A stretch of DNA of 52,024 nt from Nitrososphaerota archaeon (GCA_028867595.1 JAGWGB010000010.1:1-52024), one strand, 5' to 3'; numbered from the stretch's first letter, positions 15,239 to 24,307 are shown. Numbers and translations: made by a program. The notes: generated by a model from the letters alone, not told the origin.

Positions 15239-17308
15239 ATGCAACAATACAAATACTCTTTTTTGACTTTAGAAATTGTGGAGCCAAACAGCCTAGTTCA
15301 TGAGTCAAGTCCATATCTATTGCAACACGCCTACAATCCCGTAAAGTGGTATACATGGTGCGATGAAGCATTAAAGAAGGCAAAAGATGAGAACAAACCC
15401 ATCTTTCTCAGCGTTGGCTATAGCGCCTGCCACTGGTGCCATGTTATGGCACACGAGTCTTTTGAAAATGAGGAGATTGCCCAAATCATGAATGAAAACT
15501 TTGTCAACATCAAAGTAGACCGAGAAGAAAGACCTGACATTGATGACATTTATCAAAAAGTATGCCAACTAAATACGGGAAGTGGAGGATGGCCTCTTAG
15601 TGTATTTCTTACTCCTGACCAAAGGCCATTCTATGTTGGTACGTATTTTCCACCGCTTGACAGTTACGGCAGGCCTGGATTTGGAAGCGTTGTCAGACAG
15701 CTTGCCCAAGCTTGGAAAGAAAAACCACATGATGTAGAATCTGCAGCTGAAAACTTTGTTAACGCACTGCAAAAAACCGAATCGATTTCAGTCCCGTCAA
15801 AATTAGACAAATCTGTTCTTGATGAAGCTGCGATGAATCTGCTTTCACTTGGTGATCCAACCAACGGAGGGTTTGGGCATGCACCCAAGTTTCCAAATGC
15901 GGCAAACCTTTCGTTTATGTTACGATATTCTAGGCTTTCTAAAATTTCAAAATTCCAAGAATTTGTGTTACGAACTCTTACAAAGATGGCAAACGGTGGA
16001 ATGTATGACCAGGTCGGAGGGGGGTTTCATAGGTATTCGACTGACTCTAGATGGCTTGTGCCGCACTTTGAAAAAATGCTGTATGATAACGCATTATTGC
16101 CTGTCGCATACGCAGAGGCATATCAAATAACAAAGGATGCAAGGTATCTTGAGGTGGTAAAGAACACACTGGGATATGTTTTAAAAGAAATGACATCCCC
16201 TGAAGGCGGTTTTTATTCTGCACAAGATGCAGATTCTGAAGGCGAAGAAGGCAAGTATTATGTATGGAAAAAAAATGAAATACAAAAAATACTTGGAAGC
16301 GATTCTGATGTCTTTTGCTTGTATTATGATGTTACAGATGGGGGAAATTTTGAAGGCCACACTATATTGTATAATGGCATAAACATCTCTTCTGTAGCAT
16401 TTCATTTTGGCAAGACAGAATCCGAAGTCAAAGAAATCATTGAACGAAGCAAAGTAAAACTTTTGGAAGAGCGAAACAAACGCGTAAAGCCAGGACGAGA
16501 CGAAAAAATTCTTGTAAGCTGGAATAGCTTGATGATAACTGGATTTCTAAAGGGATATCGTGTAACAAGAGATGATGACTTTCTAAGGGCTGCAGAAAAC
16601 TGCATCAGGTTCATAGAACAAAAAATGACAAAAGACGGAGAATTGCTGCATACCTACAAGGACGGGCATGCAAAACTAAAGGCGTATCTTGATGATTATG
16701 CTTATTTTGTGAATGCGCTAGTTGATTATTTTGAGGTCAAGCCGACTAGAAAATATCTTGATCTTGCTACTCATTATGCAACATACTTGCTTGATCATTT
16801 TTGGGATGACACCGAAAAGAGCTTTTTTTTCACTGCAGATAATCATGAAAAGCTAATAGTTCGAACAAAAAACATCTACGACCTATCAATGCCGTCTGGA
16901 AACTCTGTTGCAGCAGGAGTAATGCTACGACTCTATCATATTACTCAGGATAGAAAATACCTTGATGCATCACTTAAAGTGATGGAGTCTCTTTCTACCA
17001 TGGCAGCAGAAAACCCGTTTGGCTTTGGACAGTTGCTAAATGTAATCTACATGTATTTGAAAAAGCCAACTGAGATAACGATGATAAATTATTCAAACAA
17101 AGATCTGTATTCCTGGCTTGAAAAGAGTTTTCTTCCAGAATCCATACTTGTTGGAATTGAAAACCAAGCAATCCTGAAAGAGCTTCAACAATTGCCGTTT
17201 TTTTCAGGCAAGGAATTTGATGAAACAAAGACCAAGGTTTACGTTTGCAAGGACTTTGCATGTTCCTTGCCGCTTGAAAAGATTGAAGATATAGAAAAAC
17301 TAGTCTAG
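15239..17308 (+). CDS. DUF255 thioredoxin-domain protein (YyaL / SSP411 family)
   Basis: A 689-residue cytosolic protein. The N-terminal thioredoxin-like DUF255 domain (about residues 15-175) holds [20 protein letters not shown] and the redox-like C64-H-W-C67 in [18 protein letters not shown], followed by [10 protein letters not shown]. The rest is an alpha/alpha-barrel of the glycoside-hydrolase-like six-hairpin type ([37 protein letters not shown]). The family (YyaL in Bacillus, SPATA20 in animals) is widespread but its reaction is not established. ATG 15239 is used; an in-frame GTG at 15278 would start [11 protein letters not shown] and is the other option, closer to many homologues. A TATTTAATATTTG box lies at about 15191-15203. 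Confidence 0.9.
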   Translation: MQQYKYSFLTLEIVEPNSLVHESSPYLLQHAYNPVKWYTWCDEALKKAKDENKPIFLSVGYSACHWCHVMAHESFENEEIAQIMNENFVNIKVDREERPDIDDIYQKVCQLNTGSGGWPLSVFLTPDQRPFYVGTYFPPLDSYGRPGFGSVVRQLAQAWKEKPHDVESAAENFVNALQKTESISVPSKLDKSVLDEAAMNLLSLGDPTNGGFGHAPKFPNAANLSFMLRYSRLSKISKFQEFVLRTLTKMANGGMYDQVGGGFHRYSTDSRWLVPHFEKMLYDNALLPVAYAEAYQITKDARYLEVVKNTLGYVLKEMTSPEGGFYSAQDADSEGEEGKYYVWKKNEIQKILGSDSDVFCLYYDVTDGGNFEGHTILYNGINISSVAFHFGKTESEVKEIIERSKVKLLEERNKRVKPGRDEKILVSWNSLMITGFLKGYRVTRDDDFLRAAENCIRFIEQKMTKDGELLHTYKDGHAKLKAYLDDYAYFVNALVDYFEVKPTRKYLDLATHYATYLLDHFWDDTEKSFFFTADNHEKLIVRTKNIYDLSMPSGNSVAAGVMLRLYHITQDRKYLDASLKVMESLSTMAAENPFGFGQLLNVIYMYLKKPTEITMINYSNKDLYSWLEKSFLPESILVGIENQAILKELQQLPFFSGKEFDETKTKVYVCKDFACSLPLEKIEDIEKLV

Positions 17309-17625
17309 ATTTTTTTAATGTTGATTTCTAGCCTTTGACCGACTTGAGGGCTGCCCATCCTTTCATATCTTCGCTTTGGCATCGTTATTGTTATTGCAGT
17401 CTGTGCATAGCTCTTGATTGCAATAGTTGGCTGGGCCTGAAGTATGGCCTCCAAAAATGGAAGAATCTGGTCTTTTAACTCTGGGTCTAGTTTTTTGTTA
17501 ATTGCCTCCAGCATTAGTTGCTTTTGTGAAACTGGCTCTGTTTGTACATCTTCTACAAGAGTGAGTTGCACGGTCTGACCATTGTCAACTAGTTGCTGAA
17601 TCTGGTACTGGACTATTTCAGACAT
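17305..17625 (-). CDS. Hypothetical protein, 106 aa (possibly arcadin-1-like)
   Basis: A 106-residue soluble protein starting [18 protein letters not shown], with a beta-rich start, a helical middle ([20 protein letters not shown]) and a C-terminus [20 protein letters not shown] that looks like a strand-turn-helix with a basic patch. I faintly associate this C-terminal pattern with arcadin-1, a small protein linked to archaeal actin, but I cannot verify it and no crenactin gene is nearby. Convergent with the DUF255 gene, sharing 4 bases at the stop. No membrane segment or metal motif. Confidence 0.6.
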   Translation of the reverse strand: MSEIVQYQIQQLVDNGQTVQLTLVEDVQTEPVSQKQLMLEAINKKLDPELKDQILPFLEAILQAQPTIAIKSYAQTAITITMPKRRYERMGSPQVGQRLEINIKKI

Positions 17626-17717
17626 GGATTGTAGTTTACCACATCAGAATTTATCTGTATGGCATCAAAACCATCCAAACACAAAAACAAAAGACGAATC
17701 AATCTATCTTGGAAAAT

Positions 17718-18572
17718 CTAGTGGTTTAGTATGGTCAGTTTAGATTTTTCTGTTACATTGAATTTGTCTACAAAGCCTGAGGTAACTTCCAAGACATATT
17801 TTGTATTCTGTCTGTTTCCGTCGTAAACCTGACATGGTGAACTGTCATTGCATGGTGAAAGATTTTTTTCAATATGTACTACATTTCCGTTGTTGTCAAA
17901 CCAAATCATGTCTAGTGGAAACTGCATGTCTTTCATCCACATTGCAACTATCTGCGGTTCTGAAAAGACAAAGATCATTCCTTGATTGTACGGGAGCGGT
18001 TTTTGAAATTGCAATCCTTCAGTCATCTTATCTGGAGTATCTGCAATCTGGACATCAAGTATGGTTCCATCTATGCTTATCTTGCCTTTTGCAAAGTTGT
18101 TTGATAGTATCTCAGAGCTTTGTCCTCTTGTTTGATTTGCTGTAGGCTGAAGTTTGATGTCACTATTGTTGATAAGGTATTGCATGTCTGAAAGAAAATC
18201 ATAGTCTGAGATACTGCCATTTGCCCACCATGTGCCAACATTTCTCACCCACAAAGGGATGGGTTTTTGCAGATCAGCATTGACATATTCATGGGGAAGA
18301 AACGCGATATCATTTGCTACAATATACTGCATTCCTACGATAAATTGTGAATCATCAAGCTTTCCATGTGCCCAGAGGCTTGTGTTATTTTTTATCCAGC
18401 CTTGGATTGGAGCCATGTTTTCAATAGATTGAAAACTGTCTGTACTGTTGTTTGATGATTGTGCAAATGCTGTATAGTTTACGTGAGCACCATTTTGTGA
18501 TATCGGATTGTCTATACAAGTTATTGTAATTAACCCAACACAGAAAATTAGCAAAATCTTCTGGTCCAACAC
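17718..18572 (-). CDS. Secreted protein: two Trp-rich repeats fused to a DUF192 domain
   Basis: A 284-residue exported protein. A hydrophobic N-terminus (ILLIFCVGLITITCI) acts as signal peptide or lipobox-like anchor. Two diverged Trp repeats follow: MAPIQGWIKNNTSLWAHGKL with DSQFIVGMQYIVANDI, and PIPLWVRNVGTWWANGSISD with DFLSDMQYLINNSDI. The C-terminal domain (about 165-282) is DUF192, recognised by ADTPDKMTEGLQFQ, GMIFVFSEPQIVAMWMKDMQ, PLDMIWFDNNGNVVHIE and YVLEVTSGFVDKF. DUF192 proteins are extracytoplasmic and of unknown activity. The frame opens at GTG 18572 with a TTG next (18569). The repeat links this protein to those at 6755 and 42028. Confidence 0.85.
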   Translation of the reverse strand: MLDQKILLIFCVGLITITCIDNPISQNGAHVNYTAFAQSSNNSTDSFQSIENMAPIQGWIKNNTSLWAHGKLDDSQFIVGMQYIVANDIAFLPHEYVNADLQKPIPLWVRNVGTWWANGSISDYDFLSDMQYLINNSDIKLQPTANQTRGQSSEILSNNFAKGKISIDGTILDVQIADTPDKMTEGLQFQKPLPYNQGMIFVFSEPQIVAMWMKDMQFPLDMIWFDNNGNVVHIEKNLSPCNDSSPCQVYDGNRQNTKYVLEVTSGFVDKFNVTEKSKLTILNH

Positions 18573-18633
18573 TCGTCTGTCCTTATTTGCTGTATTAAAA
18601 AGCTTGAATTGTTTACTGAATCAAAACATCGCA

Positions 18634-18915
18634 CTAGATTTTTGCGTCAATAATGCTTCGCTTTATCTGAGCCGCCCTTTTCTTGACAAGCTGCGTGAAT
18701 TCCTGCATGTCTTCAAGAGATGGTTTTTGTTGCTGATTTGTATATGACTGGATAAACGCAGAATAGATGGAGCCAAGTATGATTCCAAAGGTTGCTGAAT
18801 GTATGTCCTCTACCTCGTCAGAGTATGATTTTGCCATTTGCTTGTAAGAGCCTGCCTCGCTTATGTAATAGTCTACCAAGCTGTCAATGAAGCTCTTGGT
18901 TGTTGCAGAAATCAT
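18634..18915 (-). CDS. Hypothetical helical protein, 93 aa
   Basis: A 93-residue protein of unknown family, starting MISATTKSFIDSLVDYYISE. It is mainly helical with a mildly hydrophobic middle (ATFGIILGSIYSAFIQSY) and a basic C-terminus (VKKRAAQIKRSIIDAKI) that could bind nucleic acid or acidic lipid head groups. No Cys motif. It is upstream of the DUF192 gene on the same strand, separated by 61 bases, so co-transcription is possible. AT-rich DNA at 18935-18955 could carry its promoter. Confidence 0.6.
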   Translation of the reverse strand: MISATTKSFIDSLVDYYISEAGSYKQMAKSYSDEVEDIHSATFGIILGSIYSAFIQSYTNQQQKPSLEDMQEFTQLVKKRAAQIKRSIIDAKI

Positions 18916-19015
18916 AAACTAGCGTTCTCCTTTATTCTTTATAATGTTTGATTTGAAGTAGTTGCTAACATAATTTGACCTTGTTTCTTTTGTAGAAAAA
19001 CAATAATGGTTACTC

Positions 19016-19135
19016 ATGCCGATTGAAATTAATCGTATCAATAGGGAATGCCCACAATGCAAAAATTCCACCATATTTAACACTGGCAAGGGCTATTTTT
19101 GCGGCAAGTGCCTTAACTCTATTTCCATATCCTAA
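19016..19135 (+). CDS. Zinc-ribbon microprotein, 39 aa
   Basis: A 39-residue frame, MPIEINRINRECPQCKNSTI continuing to FNTGKGYFCGKCLNSISIS, with C12-x2-C15 and C29-x2-C32 separated by 13 residues. This is a classic minimal zinc ribbon. The ATG at 19016 is in frame right up to TAA at 19133-19135. It is 28 bases upstream of the same-strand gene at 19164 and could be co-transcribed. Ribbon microproteins often act as small RNA/DNA or protein adaptors; none is demonstrated here. Its short length keeps confidence moderate. Confidence 0.55.
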   Translation: MPIEINRINRECPQCKNSTIFNTGKGYFCGKCLNSISIS

Positions 19136-19163
19136 TCAACAAGTTATCTCTAGGTAGAGCATA

Positions 19164-19616
19164 ATGTGGAAGGTAGAGCGAGACGGTCATTATTTTAAAA
19201 TATATGACAAGAAAAAAAACTTGGTAGGCTATTTTGCCCCCGAATATGGTGATATCTATCCTGAAGAAAAAACAGAGGAGATAATCGAGCAGATGCACAA
19301 AAGACATGAAAAGATAGCGGGTGGGTATCTCATGATTCCGATGATAAAGTTTGGAATCTTTGACGGGCGAGATATGAATTTAGAGTACTTGGTAAAACAA
19401 CTAGATGACGTAAAAATGCGTCTAGATTACTGGGTTGACTTTGTTTCAGCCAACGGCATGAAGCAATACAAGATCACTGTATCTCACACCGACAGCGACA
19501 TGCTTAGCATCACATTGCACGTGATGTTTTCATCTCCTGTAGAACTTGAAAAAGATTCCATGCAAAGTGAGATCTCAAAAATACTAGATCCGCTTCAATC
19601 ACTTGGCTTACTGTGA
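19164..19616 (+). CDS. Hypothetical protein, 150 aa
   Basis: A 150-residue soluble alpha/beta protein, beginning MWKVERDGHYFKIYDKKKNL and ending ILDPLQSLGLL. It contains an aromatic beta-rich start, a helical EKTEEIIEQMHKRHEKIAGG segment and a strand-rich end (YKITVSHTDSDMLSITLHV). No known domain is recognised and no Cys or membrane segment is present. Convergent with the membrane protein at 19608 (9-base overlap). It follows the zinc-ribbon microprotein gene closely. Confidence 0.65.
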   Translation: MWKVERDGHYFKIYDKKKNLVGYFAPEYGDIYPEEKTEEIIEQMHKRHEKIAGGYLMIPMIKFGIFDGRDMNLEYLVKQLDDVKMRLDYWVDFVSANGMKQYKITVSHTDSDMLSITLHVMFSSPVELEKDSMQSEISKILDPLQSLGLL

Positions 19617-20126
19617 GCTTCCAGTTTTGGCATTGTTGTACGATTGTAGTGCGTTCATCTCGTACTGGAGTGACTCTTGAAGCATCTGGTCTGATTTTGC
19701 CCTAGTGGCATTGTCTCCTGTTTGAACCCATTCTTTGAGCATGTTATCGCTATCTATCTGTGACTGGGTTGACAATCTGAAGAGCTGCAATGATGCAACA
19801 AATGGTTCAGGCGGGCTCAAACTGTCATATCTTGCTAGAATGTCTTGCATTTTTGCAATGTGTGCATCAGTTATGTTTAACATCTGGTCTTTTGATATCT
19901 GTCCTTTTTCATACATTGTAAGCTTGGCGTCAAAGCTCAGAGTTTCATTGCTCAAATCTGACTGGACCAATGACAGGTTCTCCCCAAATCTCTGTCCCTT
20001 GAGATTGGATTGATCCAAATTGTAATTGACTGCAATAACTGCAACCACTATTGCCACCCCTATTCCTATTGCAATCTTCATCCTCTTCTTAGGATCAGGA
20101 GGCTGAATCACTTTCTTCTTCTTCAC
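19608..20126 (-). CDS. Membrane-anchored extracytoplasmic helical protein, 172 aa
   Basis: A GTG-started 172-residue protein with a Lys-rich cytoplasmic start (KKKKVIQPPDPKKRMK), one membrane anchor (IAIGIGVAIVVAVIAVNY, about 18-35) and an extracytoplasmic helical domain rich in Gln, Ser and Asp. The outside part resembles a short helical bundle (DAHIAKMQDILARYDSL, MLQESLQYEMNALQSY). No catalytic or metal residues stand out. Type II orientation is expected from the positive N-terminus. Function unknown; a membrane sensor or structural role is possible. Confidence 0.65.
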   Translation of the reverse strand: MKKKKVIQPPDPKKRMKIAIGIGVAIVVAVIAVNYNLDQSNLKGQRFGENLSLVQSDLSNETLSFDAKLTMYEKGQISKDQMLNITDAHIAKMQDILARYDSLSPPEPFVASLQLFRLSTQSQIDSDNMLKEWVQTGDNATRAKSDQMLQESLQYEMNALQSYNNAKTGSSQ

Positions 20127-20191
20127 AAGCCGACTAGATTGTTATCTGAAATAAACTGTTTGTTAAAATGTGCTTTGCGACGTATGCGTTC

Positions 20192-20479
20192 TTAATCTAT
20201 GTAGTTTCCTTCTGCGTCAGCTTTCAACTCAATTATCTTGACGCTTCCGCTGATATAGGAATCATTTCTCACTGTTCTAACGCGTCCAACGTCAAGGTGA
20301 TATGGCCACACGTTTACCACTATGGTACCAATTTTCACATCAGACGGTGCGTCTGTTATCATAATATCTTCTTTTTTTATTCCATAATCCATTAGTTTTT
20401 TGATACAGTGGTCAAGCAACGGTTGTGGAAGTCCATGATTGATTGCCCATACTGTTCCCTCATAATCGATTTTTTCCAA
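20192..20479 (-). CDS. Hypothetical protein, 95 aa
   Basis: A 95-residue soluble protein of unknown family, TTG-started (MEKIDYEGTVWAINHGLPQP). It contains a helix LLDHCIKKLMDYGIKKEDIM and a strand-rich C-terminus (GTIVVNVWPYHLDVGRVRTV). A TATA-like CTTTAAAAAAAC at about 20500-20511 sits near -26 and a GGTGAT at about 20487-20492 could act as ribosome binding site. It is 48 bases from the stand-alone Lrp-type gene, which is upstream on the same strand, so co-transcription is possible. Confidence 0.6.
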   Translation of the reverse strand: MEKIDYEGTVWAINHGLPQPLLDHCIKKLMDYGIKKEDIMITDAPSDVKIGTIVVNVWPYHLDVGRVRTVRNDSYISGSVKIIELKADAEGNYID

Positions 20480-20527
20480 CTGATTATCACCAAGTTAGCG
20501 TTTTTTTAAAGCTATCTGAATCAAAAG

Positions 20528-20764
20528 TTATTGAGGCCCTGTCACCTTGAGCGTCATAGTGCTCTCAACTCTTGATATTCTTCGAATCTTATGTGATACT
20601 GTTTGATCGAACTCCTCTGCAGTAGGGGCCTGTATCTCTGCCACCACATCATAGGCACCAAACGTTATGTGTGCGCCTACCACCTGAGGCAAGAGTTTTA
20701 GCTCTTCAACTACATACTCTTCCGCACCAATATCGCAATTGATTAAAACAAACCCCTTTTCCAT
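20528..20764 (-). CDS. Stand-alone Lrp/AsnC ligand-binding (RAM) domain protein
   Basis: A 78-residue protein equal to the ligand-binding RAM domain of Lrp/AsnC regulators with no DNA-binding part. Typical segments are MEKGFVLINCDIGAEEYVVE, the core VVGAHITFGAYDVVAEI and a C-terminal RRISRVESTMTLKVTG. Such proteins form octameric rings that bind amino acids or other small molecules and can pair with full-length Lrp proteins. It is paralogous to the gene at 28579 within the purine operon. The ATG at 20764 is preceded by AT-rich DNA. The ligand is not known. Confidence 0.85.
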   Translation of the reverse strand: MEKGFVLINCDIGAEEYVVEELKLLPQVVGAHITFGAYDVVAEIQAPTAEEFDQTVSHKIRRISRVESTMTLKVTGPQ

Positions 20765-20879
20765 ATTGTACTCAAATCTTTAACTTACTTAACTTTGTCT
20801 GTTCATTTGCAAGTATCAAACCCGCGCATTTTATTTTTTAAATGAAAACAAATTTGAGACATTTTTAAATTATGAAAAA

Positions 20880-20953
20880 GCCAATGAGGGGATTTGGACC
20901 CCCGACCTTCTGATTACAAGTCAGATGCTCTAGCCAGGCTGAGCTACATTGGC
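20880..20953 (-). tRNA. tRNA-Thr (TGT)
   Basis: A 74-base tRNA on the minus strand. The acceptor stem GCCAATG pairs with CATTGGC at the other end. The anticodon stem is TCTGA/TCAGA around loop CTTGTAA, giving anticodon TGT (Thr, ACA). The T-arm reads GGGGG-TCCAAAT-CCCCT style and the D-arm holds AGCTCAGCCTGGCTAGAGC. CCA is not encoded. A TATA-like TTTAAA element at about 20980-20988 lies about 30 bases upstream of the 5' end. Confidence 0.95.
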
Positions 20954-21137
20954 ATGAGGTATTGGCATTTGGAGGGTGGTTTAAAATGTTATTACGCTAC
21001 GGCCTGATTGAAAACCCTGCCTTGGAATATACAACGTGTTTGCAGATCTTGCAAAACCTATTTTGTTATTGCAATGAAATGGATTTAATCCAATTAAAAA
21101 GAAACGACTAATTATAATATGATCTCAGATCAAAAAA

Positions 21138-21596
21138 GTGAAAAAAGAAAATTTTAACAAGATAATGGTTGACAAGTCTCTCCTAGCGGAAAAAAGGAAT
21201 TACTTTCTGGGCACGGTAATATTGCATGATATCTCGCAAAATATAGGCGTCAGAGATCAAAAAGTCTACTATGCTGCCTTCAAAAACGGAGCGCGGACCA
21301 AGGTCCACTATCATGAAGGGGGGCAAATATTGATGGTTACAGAGGGCAAGGGCATTCTTGTTTTGTACAAAAAAGTCCAAACAACTGGTAAAAATGTCAA
21401 AATAAAACAAGATGCCAAATCGCTGCTAAAAACAGGCGACATGGTTTACATTCCAAAAAACACGCTTCATTGGCATGGTGCGCTTGGCAGAAATTTTGCT
21501 CATGTGGCATTCAATGGCTTTACCGAGAAAGGAAAGGAGGCAAAAACAATCTGGTATGACTCTAATTTCAAATCCCATGCAGTGAAAATATCTTAA
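21138..21596 (+). CDS. Cupin-fold protein
   Basis: A GTG-started 152-residue single-domain cupin. Motif 1 is seen as ARTKVHYHEGGQILMVTEGK (His pair plus later Gln/Glu) and motif 2 as GDMVYIPKNTLHWHGAL, giving the His-rich metal centre of a beta-barrel oxygenase, isomerase or carrier. The substrate cannot be predicted. It is a single gene between tRNA-Thr and the convergent methyltransferase. A TTATAATATG box at about 21111-21121 lies about 20-25 bases upstream of GTG 21138. Confidence 0.82.
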   Translation: MKKENFNKIMVDKSLLAEKRNYFLGTVILHDISQNIGVRDQKVYYAAFKNGARTKVHYHEGGQILMVTEGKGILVLYKKVQTTGKNVKIKQDAKSLLKTGDMVYIPKNTLHWHGALGRNFAHVAFNGFTEKGKEAKTIWYDSNFKSHAVKIS

Positions 21597-21608
21597 AGTG
21601 TATTTGCT

Positions 21609-22445
21609 TTAAGATGCTGATACTATGAAAATTGTCCATGGAAAAGTTATCTTGTCATCCTTGAGATAGGGTGATACGTTTTCTTTTGACTCGTTTTTTA
21701 TTGATGACATGATGTCACTTCCGGCATTTTCAATTTTGGGTCTGATTGAATTTGCAGTAGAGTGCATATAGTCCTGCCAGTATTCTTCAAAAGATCCTGC
21801 CTCATAACTGAAAACGCGTCGCGACGCAGATATGTTAGCAAATCCTGCACTTTCAAGTTCTTTTTCCAAGTCTGCCGGGTTGCCAAATCTGTGTACATTG
21901 GGTGCCCCGCTTGGCCTTATGTCTGGAATGTATTTCAAAATAGGTTTCATTATTGCACTAAAATATGGAACATCCTCTGCAGTGCCGTGAACAACAAGAA
22001 CAATCTTGCCACGGATACTCAAAATTTTTCTTGCAGTTTCCAGTACTTTTCTTACGTTTGGAAAAAACATGATACCGTATTGGCACAATATTTTGTCAAA
22101 CGTAAAACGAAATGCCATGTTTTCTGCATCCATCTCAAAAAAGTTTGTATTATCTTTGTTCACAGATTGTTTTGCAATCGTTAGTGCAGTTCTTGACAGA
22201 TCAACGCCTACTAGCAGGCCAGTTTCATCAAGGCGGCGCGATATCTCTTTTGAGACTACACCAGTACCGCATGCAATGTCAAGCACCTTGTCTGACGGAC
22301 TTATTTCTGCTAAACGTACTGCCTCGATGGTTGACTTGAAAGGTCCAACATGCTCGTTTGCCCAATTATAGTGATAATCTGGCGCTACCGTATTCCAATT
22401 GGCCCTTGAGCTTATCTTGTATTCTGTAGGATCAAAACCGGGCAT
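21609..22445 (-). CDS. Class I SAM-dependent methyltransferase (UbiE/COQ5-like)
   Basis: A 278-residue methyltransferase. Motif I reads KVLDIACGTGVVSKEISRRL, followed by the acidic strand LVGVDLSRTALTIAKQ, motif II-like NFFEMDAENMAF and ILCQYGIMFFPNVRKVLE (post-I/IV region). The N-terminus WNTVAPDYHYNWANEHVG is typical of UbiE/menaquinone-type and other small-molecule methyltransferases. Cytosolic. The acceptor is unknown; no quinone-biosynthesis gene is next to it. Convergent with the cupin gene, with only 12 bases between stops. Confidence 0.88.
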   Translation of the reverse strand: MPGFDPTEYKISSRANWNTVAPDYHYNWANEHVGPFKSTIEAVRLAEISPSDKVLDIACGTGVVSKEISRRLDETGLLVGVDLSRTALTIAKQSVNKDNTNFFEMDAENMAFRFTFDKILCQYGIMFFPNVRKVLETARKILSIRGKIVLVVHGTAEDVPYFSAIMKPILKYIPDIRPSGAPNVHRFGNPADLEKELESAGFANISASRRVFSYEAGSFEEYWQDYMHSTANSIRPKIENAGSDIMSSIKNESKENVSPYLKDDKITFPWTIFIVSAS

Positions 22446-22541
22446 TGCGTATTTTCTTGCTAAAGGCTAATTTGTACTGTAAGCCGCGGTAAACGATACT
22501 ATGGTAGAACCCTTAAATTAATTATATTTTGTACAAACTGC

Positions 22542-22802
22542 ATGCCATCTTTTCTGGTCAATGTGATAATTGAAAACAAGCCTGGAATAGCTGACCCTGA
22601 GGGTGATACCATATTGAGTGACCTTGTGCTAAAAGACAAAAAAACATCGGTCAAGAAGATACGCTCTGCCAAGATGCTCAAGTTCCAGATAGAGGCAAAA
22701 AACAAAGAGTCTGCAGAAAAGTCTGTCATGGATTTGTGTAATGAATTTAGAATATACAATCCTCTGGTGAGCAAGGTATCAGTTGAGACCTCAGGCGCCT
22801 AG
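22542..22802 (+). CDS. purS: FGAM synthase subunit PurS
   Basis: The 86-residue PurS subunit of phosphoribosylformylglycinamidine synthase. PurS forms a dimer that bridges PurL and PurQ for glutamine-dependent conversion of FGAR to FGAM in purine synthesis. Recognised by MPSFLVNVIIENKPGIADPE and KTSVKKIRSAKMLKF, ending VSKVSVETSGA. It is not next to purQ/purL but 1.5 kb away, separated by the CBS and rhomboid genes on the other strand. A TATA-like ATTATATTTTG (about 22521-22531) precedes the ATG by about 20 bases, consistent with a leaderless transcript. Its last 4 bases overlap the convergent CBS gene. Confidence 0.93.
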   Translation: MPSFLVNVIIENKPGIADPEGDTILSDLVLKDKKTSVKKIRSAKMLKFQIEAKNKESAEKSVMDLCNEFRIYNPLVSKVSVETSGA

Positions 22803-23239
22803 CCGTTTTTTACAACTTTTCTGTTCAGTGCAGTGACATCGTCCATTGCTCCATCTATGAGAAGCTTGCTGCGTAGATATCGTGCAAGGTCTGTCTCCGT
22901 TATGATGCCTACCAATTTGCCATTGTCTAAAACAAGAAGCCTGCGTATGTTCTTGTTTGTCATCTTTTGTACTGCATCCTCAATGGGAGTCATAGGTTCA
23001 ACCCACCTAAAGTTTGCAGACATTATCTCAGAGAGAGGCACTTCAGAGCTTTTTCTGTCAGTTGTAGAAACTTTACGTGCCAGGTCTCTTTCTGTGACAA
23101 GACCGATTGGAGTTCCTTCTTTTACAACTACAAGTGAACTGATGCTTTTCTCCGTCATGATGATTGCAACATCCTTTGCTGTCTTGTCGTGTTCTATGGT
23201 GATGACATTATTGACCATGATGTCGCGAACTAGGCCCAT
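22799..23239 (-). CDS. CBS-domain pair protein
   Basis: A 146-residue protein with two CBS domains (VRDIMVNNVITIEHDKTAKD, VVVKEGTPIGLVTERDLARK, then LSEIMSANFRWVEPM and VLDNGKLVGIITETDLARYL). CBS pairs bind adenine nucleotides and act as energy or ligand sensors. The frame continues upstream to a TTG at 23281, but ATG 23239 is preferred. A TTTTTATT box at about 23263-23272 then sits near -27, and CBS proteins commonly begin M...VRDIM. Convergent with purS (4-base overlap). Which partner it regulates is unknown; the closeness to purine genes is notable but may be chance. Confidence 0.88.
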   Translation of the reverse strand: MGLVRDIMVNNVITIEHDKTAKDVAIIMTEKSISSLVVVKEGTPIGLVTERDLARKVSTTDRKSSEVPLSEIMSANFRWVEPMTPIEDAVQKMTNKNIRRLLVLDNGKLVGIITETDLARYLRSKLLIDGAMDDVTALNRKVVKNG

Positions 23240-23410
23240 AGCCAGTACCAAAGAGTATTGGAATAAAAACGATTTGCTCAATTGATCCTAAAATCAAAAT
23301 ATTGTTGTAAAAATTTCACAATCTTGTTCCAGTTGATAAAAAATACGAGTTTGCAGTTATTTGCTTAGTATACGCCCTTCTTAATTATCCAGTCTGGTGA
23401 TGTAAAACAA

Positions 23411-23458
23411 GAGACTGCAGAGCTGCTCTTTCCTACCAAACAAAAGCTCTGCAGTTTC
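23411..23458 (-). terminator. Long hairpin, possible rhomboid terminator or small RNA
   Basis: Inverted repeat in the 215-bp gap between the CBS and rhomboid genes. Arm GAGACTGCAGAGCT (23411-23424) pairs with AGCTCTGCAGTTTC (23445-23458), with one G-U pair and a 20-base loop. On the minus strand it lies 38 bases beyond the rhomboid stop, and is followed by CTTGTTTTAC, a terminator-like layout. Bidirectional termination or a structured small RNA are alternatives. Confidence 0.45.
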
Positions 23459-23496
23459 CTATTTTTGTATCGTAAAATAATCTGAATGCTGTAAAA

Positions 23497-24117
23497 CTAG
23501 GTGGAAAATGTATTGGAGCGCCAGTTTCTTTTTCTGCGTTCAATTTCTATCATTGCCTTTGTCAGCAACAATCCTGTAAGAAATCCTCCAACGTGTGCCA
23601 TAAAAGCTATGGAAAGAGAGGTGACAGATCCAATAAAGACATACAACACTTGGATTGCAAGCCAATAATACCCTCGCATATCTCCCAATGCAGCTGACAC
23701 GCCTAAAACTCCGGAAATTGCGCCAGATGCGCCGATAAGTATGCTGTCTCCACTTGATAGGACATATGATGCAACAACACCATGAAGCAGTCCGCCTCCT
23801 ATGCCAGAAACAAGATACAACAAAATGAATCTTGGAACACCCATTGATCTCTCGGCAAAACCTCCCATGTAAACAAGTGCAAAGAGGTTGAACGCAATAT
23901 GGGCAATGTTTGCATGTATGAACATAGAAGTAAACAAACGCAAAAGGCTGTCTGGCAGAAACGAGTTATCTGCCTGAAAGAGCTCATTTGGAATAAAACC
24001 GTAATGCGCAATGATGCTCTGCTGGGTCTGGGTTATCATTCCATATGCAAAAATTAGCGCGTTAATGACTACCAAAAAAATAGTAATTGGCGGAGGATGA
24101 CCGAAAAATCTTAACAT
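23497..24117 (-). CDS. Rhomboid family intramembrane serine protease
   Basis: A 206-residue rhomboid protease with about six membrane segments. The catalytic Ser is S131 in LIGASGAISG and the catalytic His is H175 in FMAHVGGFLTG. Supporting residues are seen in TSMFIHANIAHIAFN (H68, H73, N77). The N-terminus is a short cytoplasmic FFGHPPP before the first helix (ITIFLVVINALIFAYG), and the C-terminus is basic (RRKRNWRSN). It cleaves membrane protein substrates within the bilayer; substrates are not known. It is a single gene on the minus strand, followed by the strong hairpin at 23411-23458 and divergent from purQ (190-bp region). Confidence 0.92.
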   Translation of the reverse strand: MLRFFGHPPPITIFLVVINALIFAYGMITQTQQSIIAHYGFIPNELFQADNSFLPDSLLRLFTSMFIHANIAHIAFNLFALVYMGGFAERSMGVPRFILLYLVSGIGGGLLHGVVASYVLSSGDSILIGASGAISGVLGVSAALGDMRGYYWLAIQVLYVFIGSVTSLSIAFMAHVGGFLTGLLLTKAMIEIERRKRNWRSNTFST

Positions 24118-24307
24118 TCATTGTTCAGAACTTGGCTACATAATAAATGGTATGAGGACTACCTAATCTTCAGACAAAATTTCAAACAAATTGTATTGCT
24201 TATTGCAGATAAAACCTGATCGCATTTTTAATAAAAATAATGGAATTGTTCTGTAATTGGGAATTTTTTTCGATTCGATTTAATATTGCTGGCGACTAAG
24301 GGTATCT

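Noticed and set aside
17659-17721. 20-residue basic frame (MASKPSKHKNKRRINLSWKI)
   Set aside because: Too short to support without conservation; it overlaps the 3' end of the DUF192 gene.
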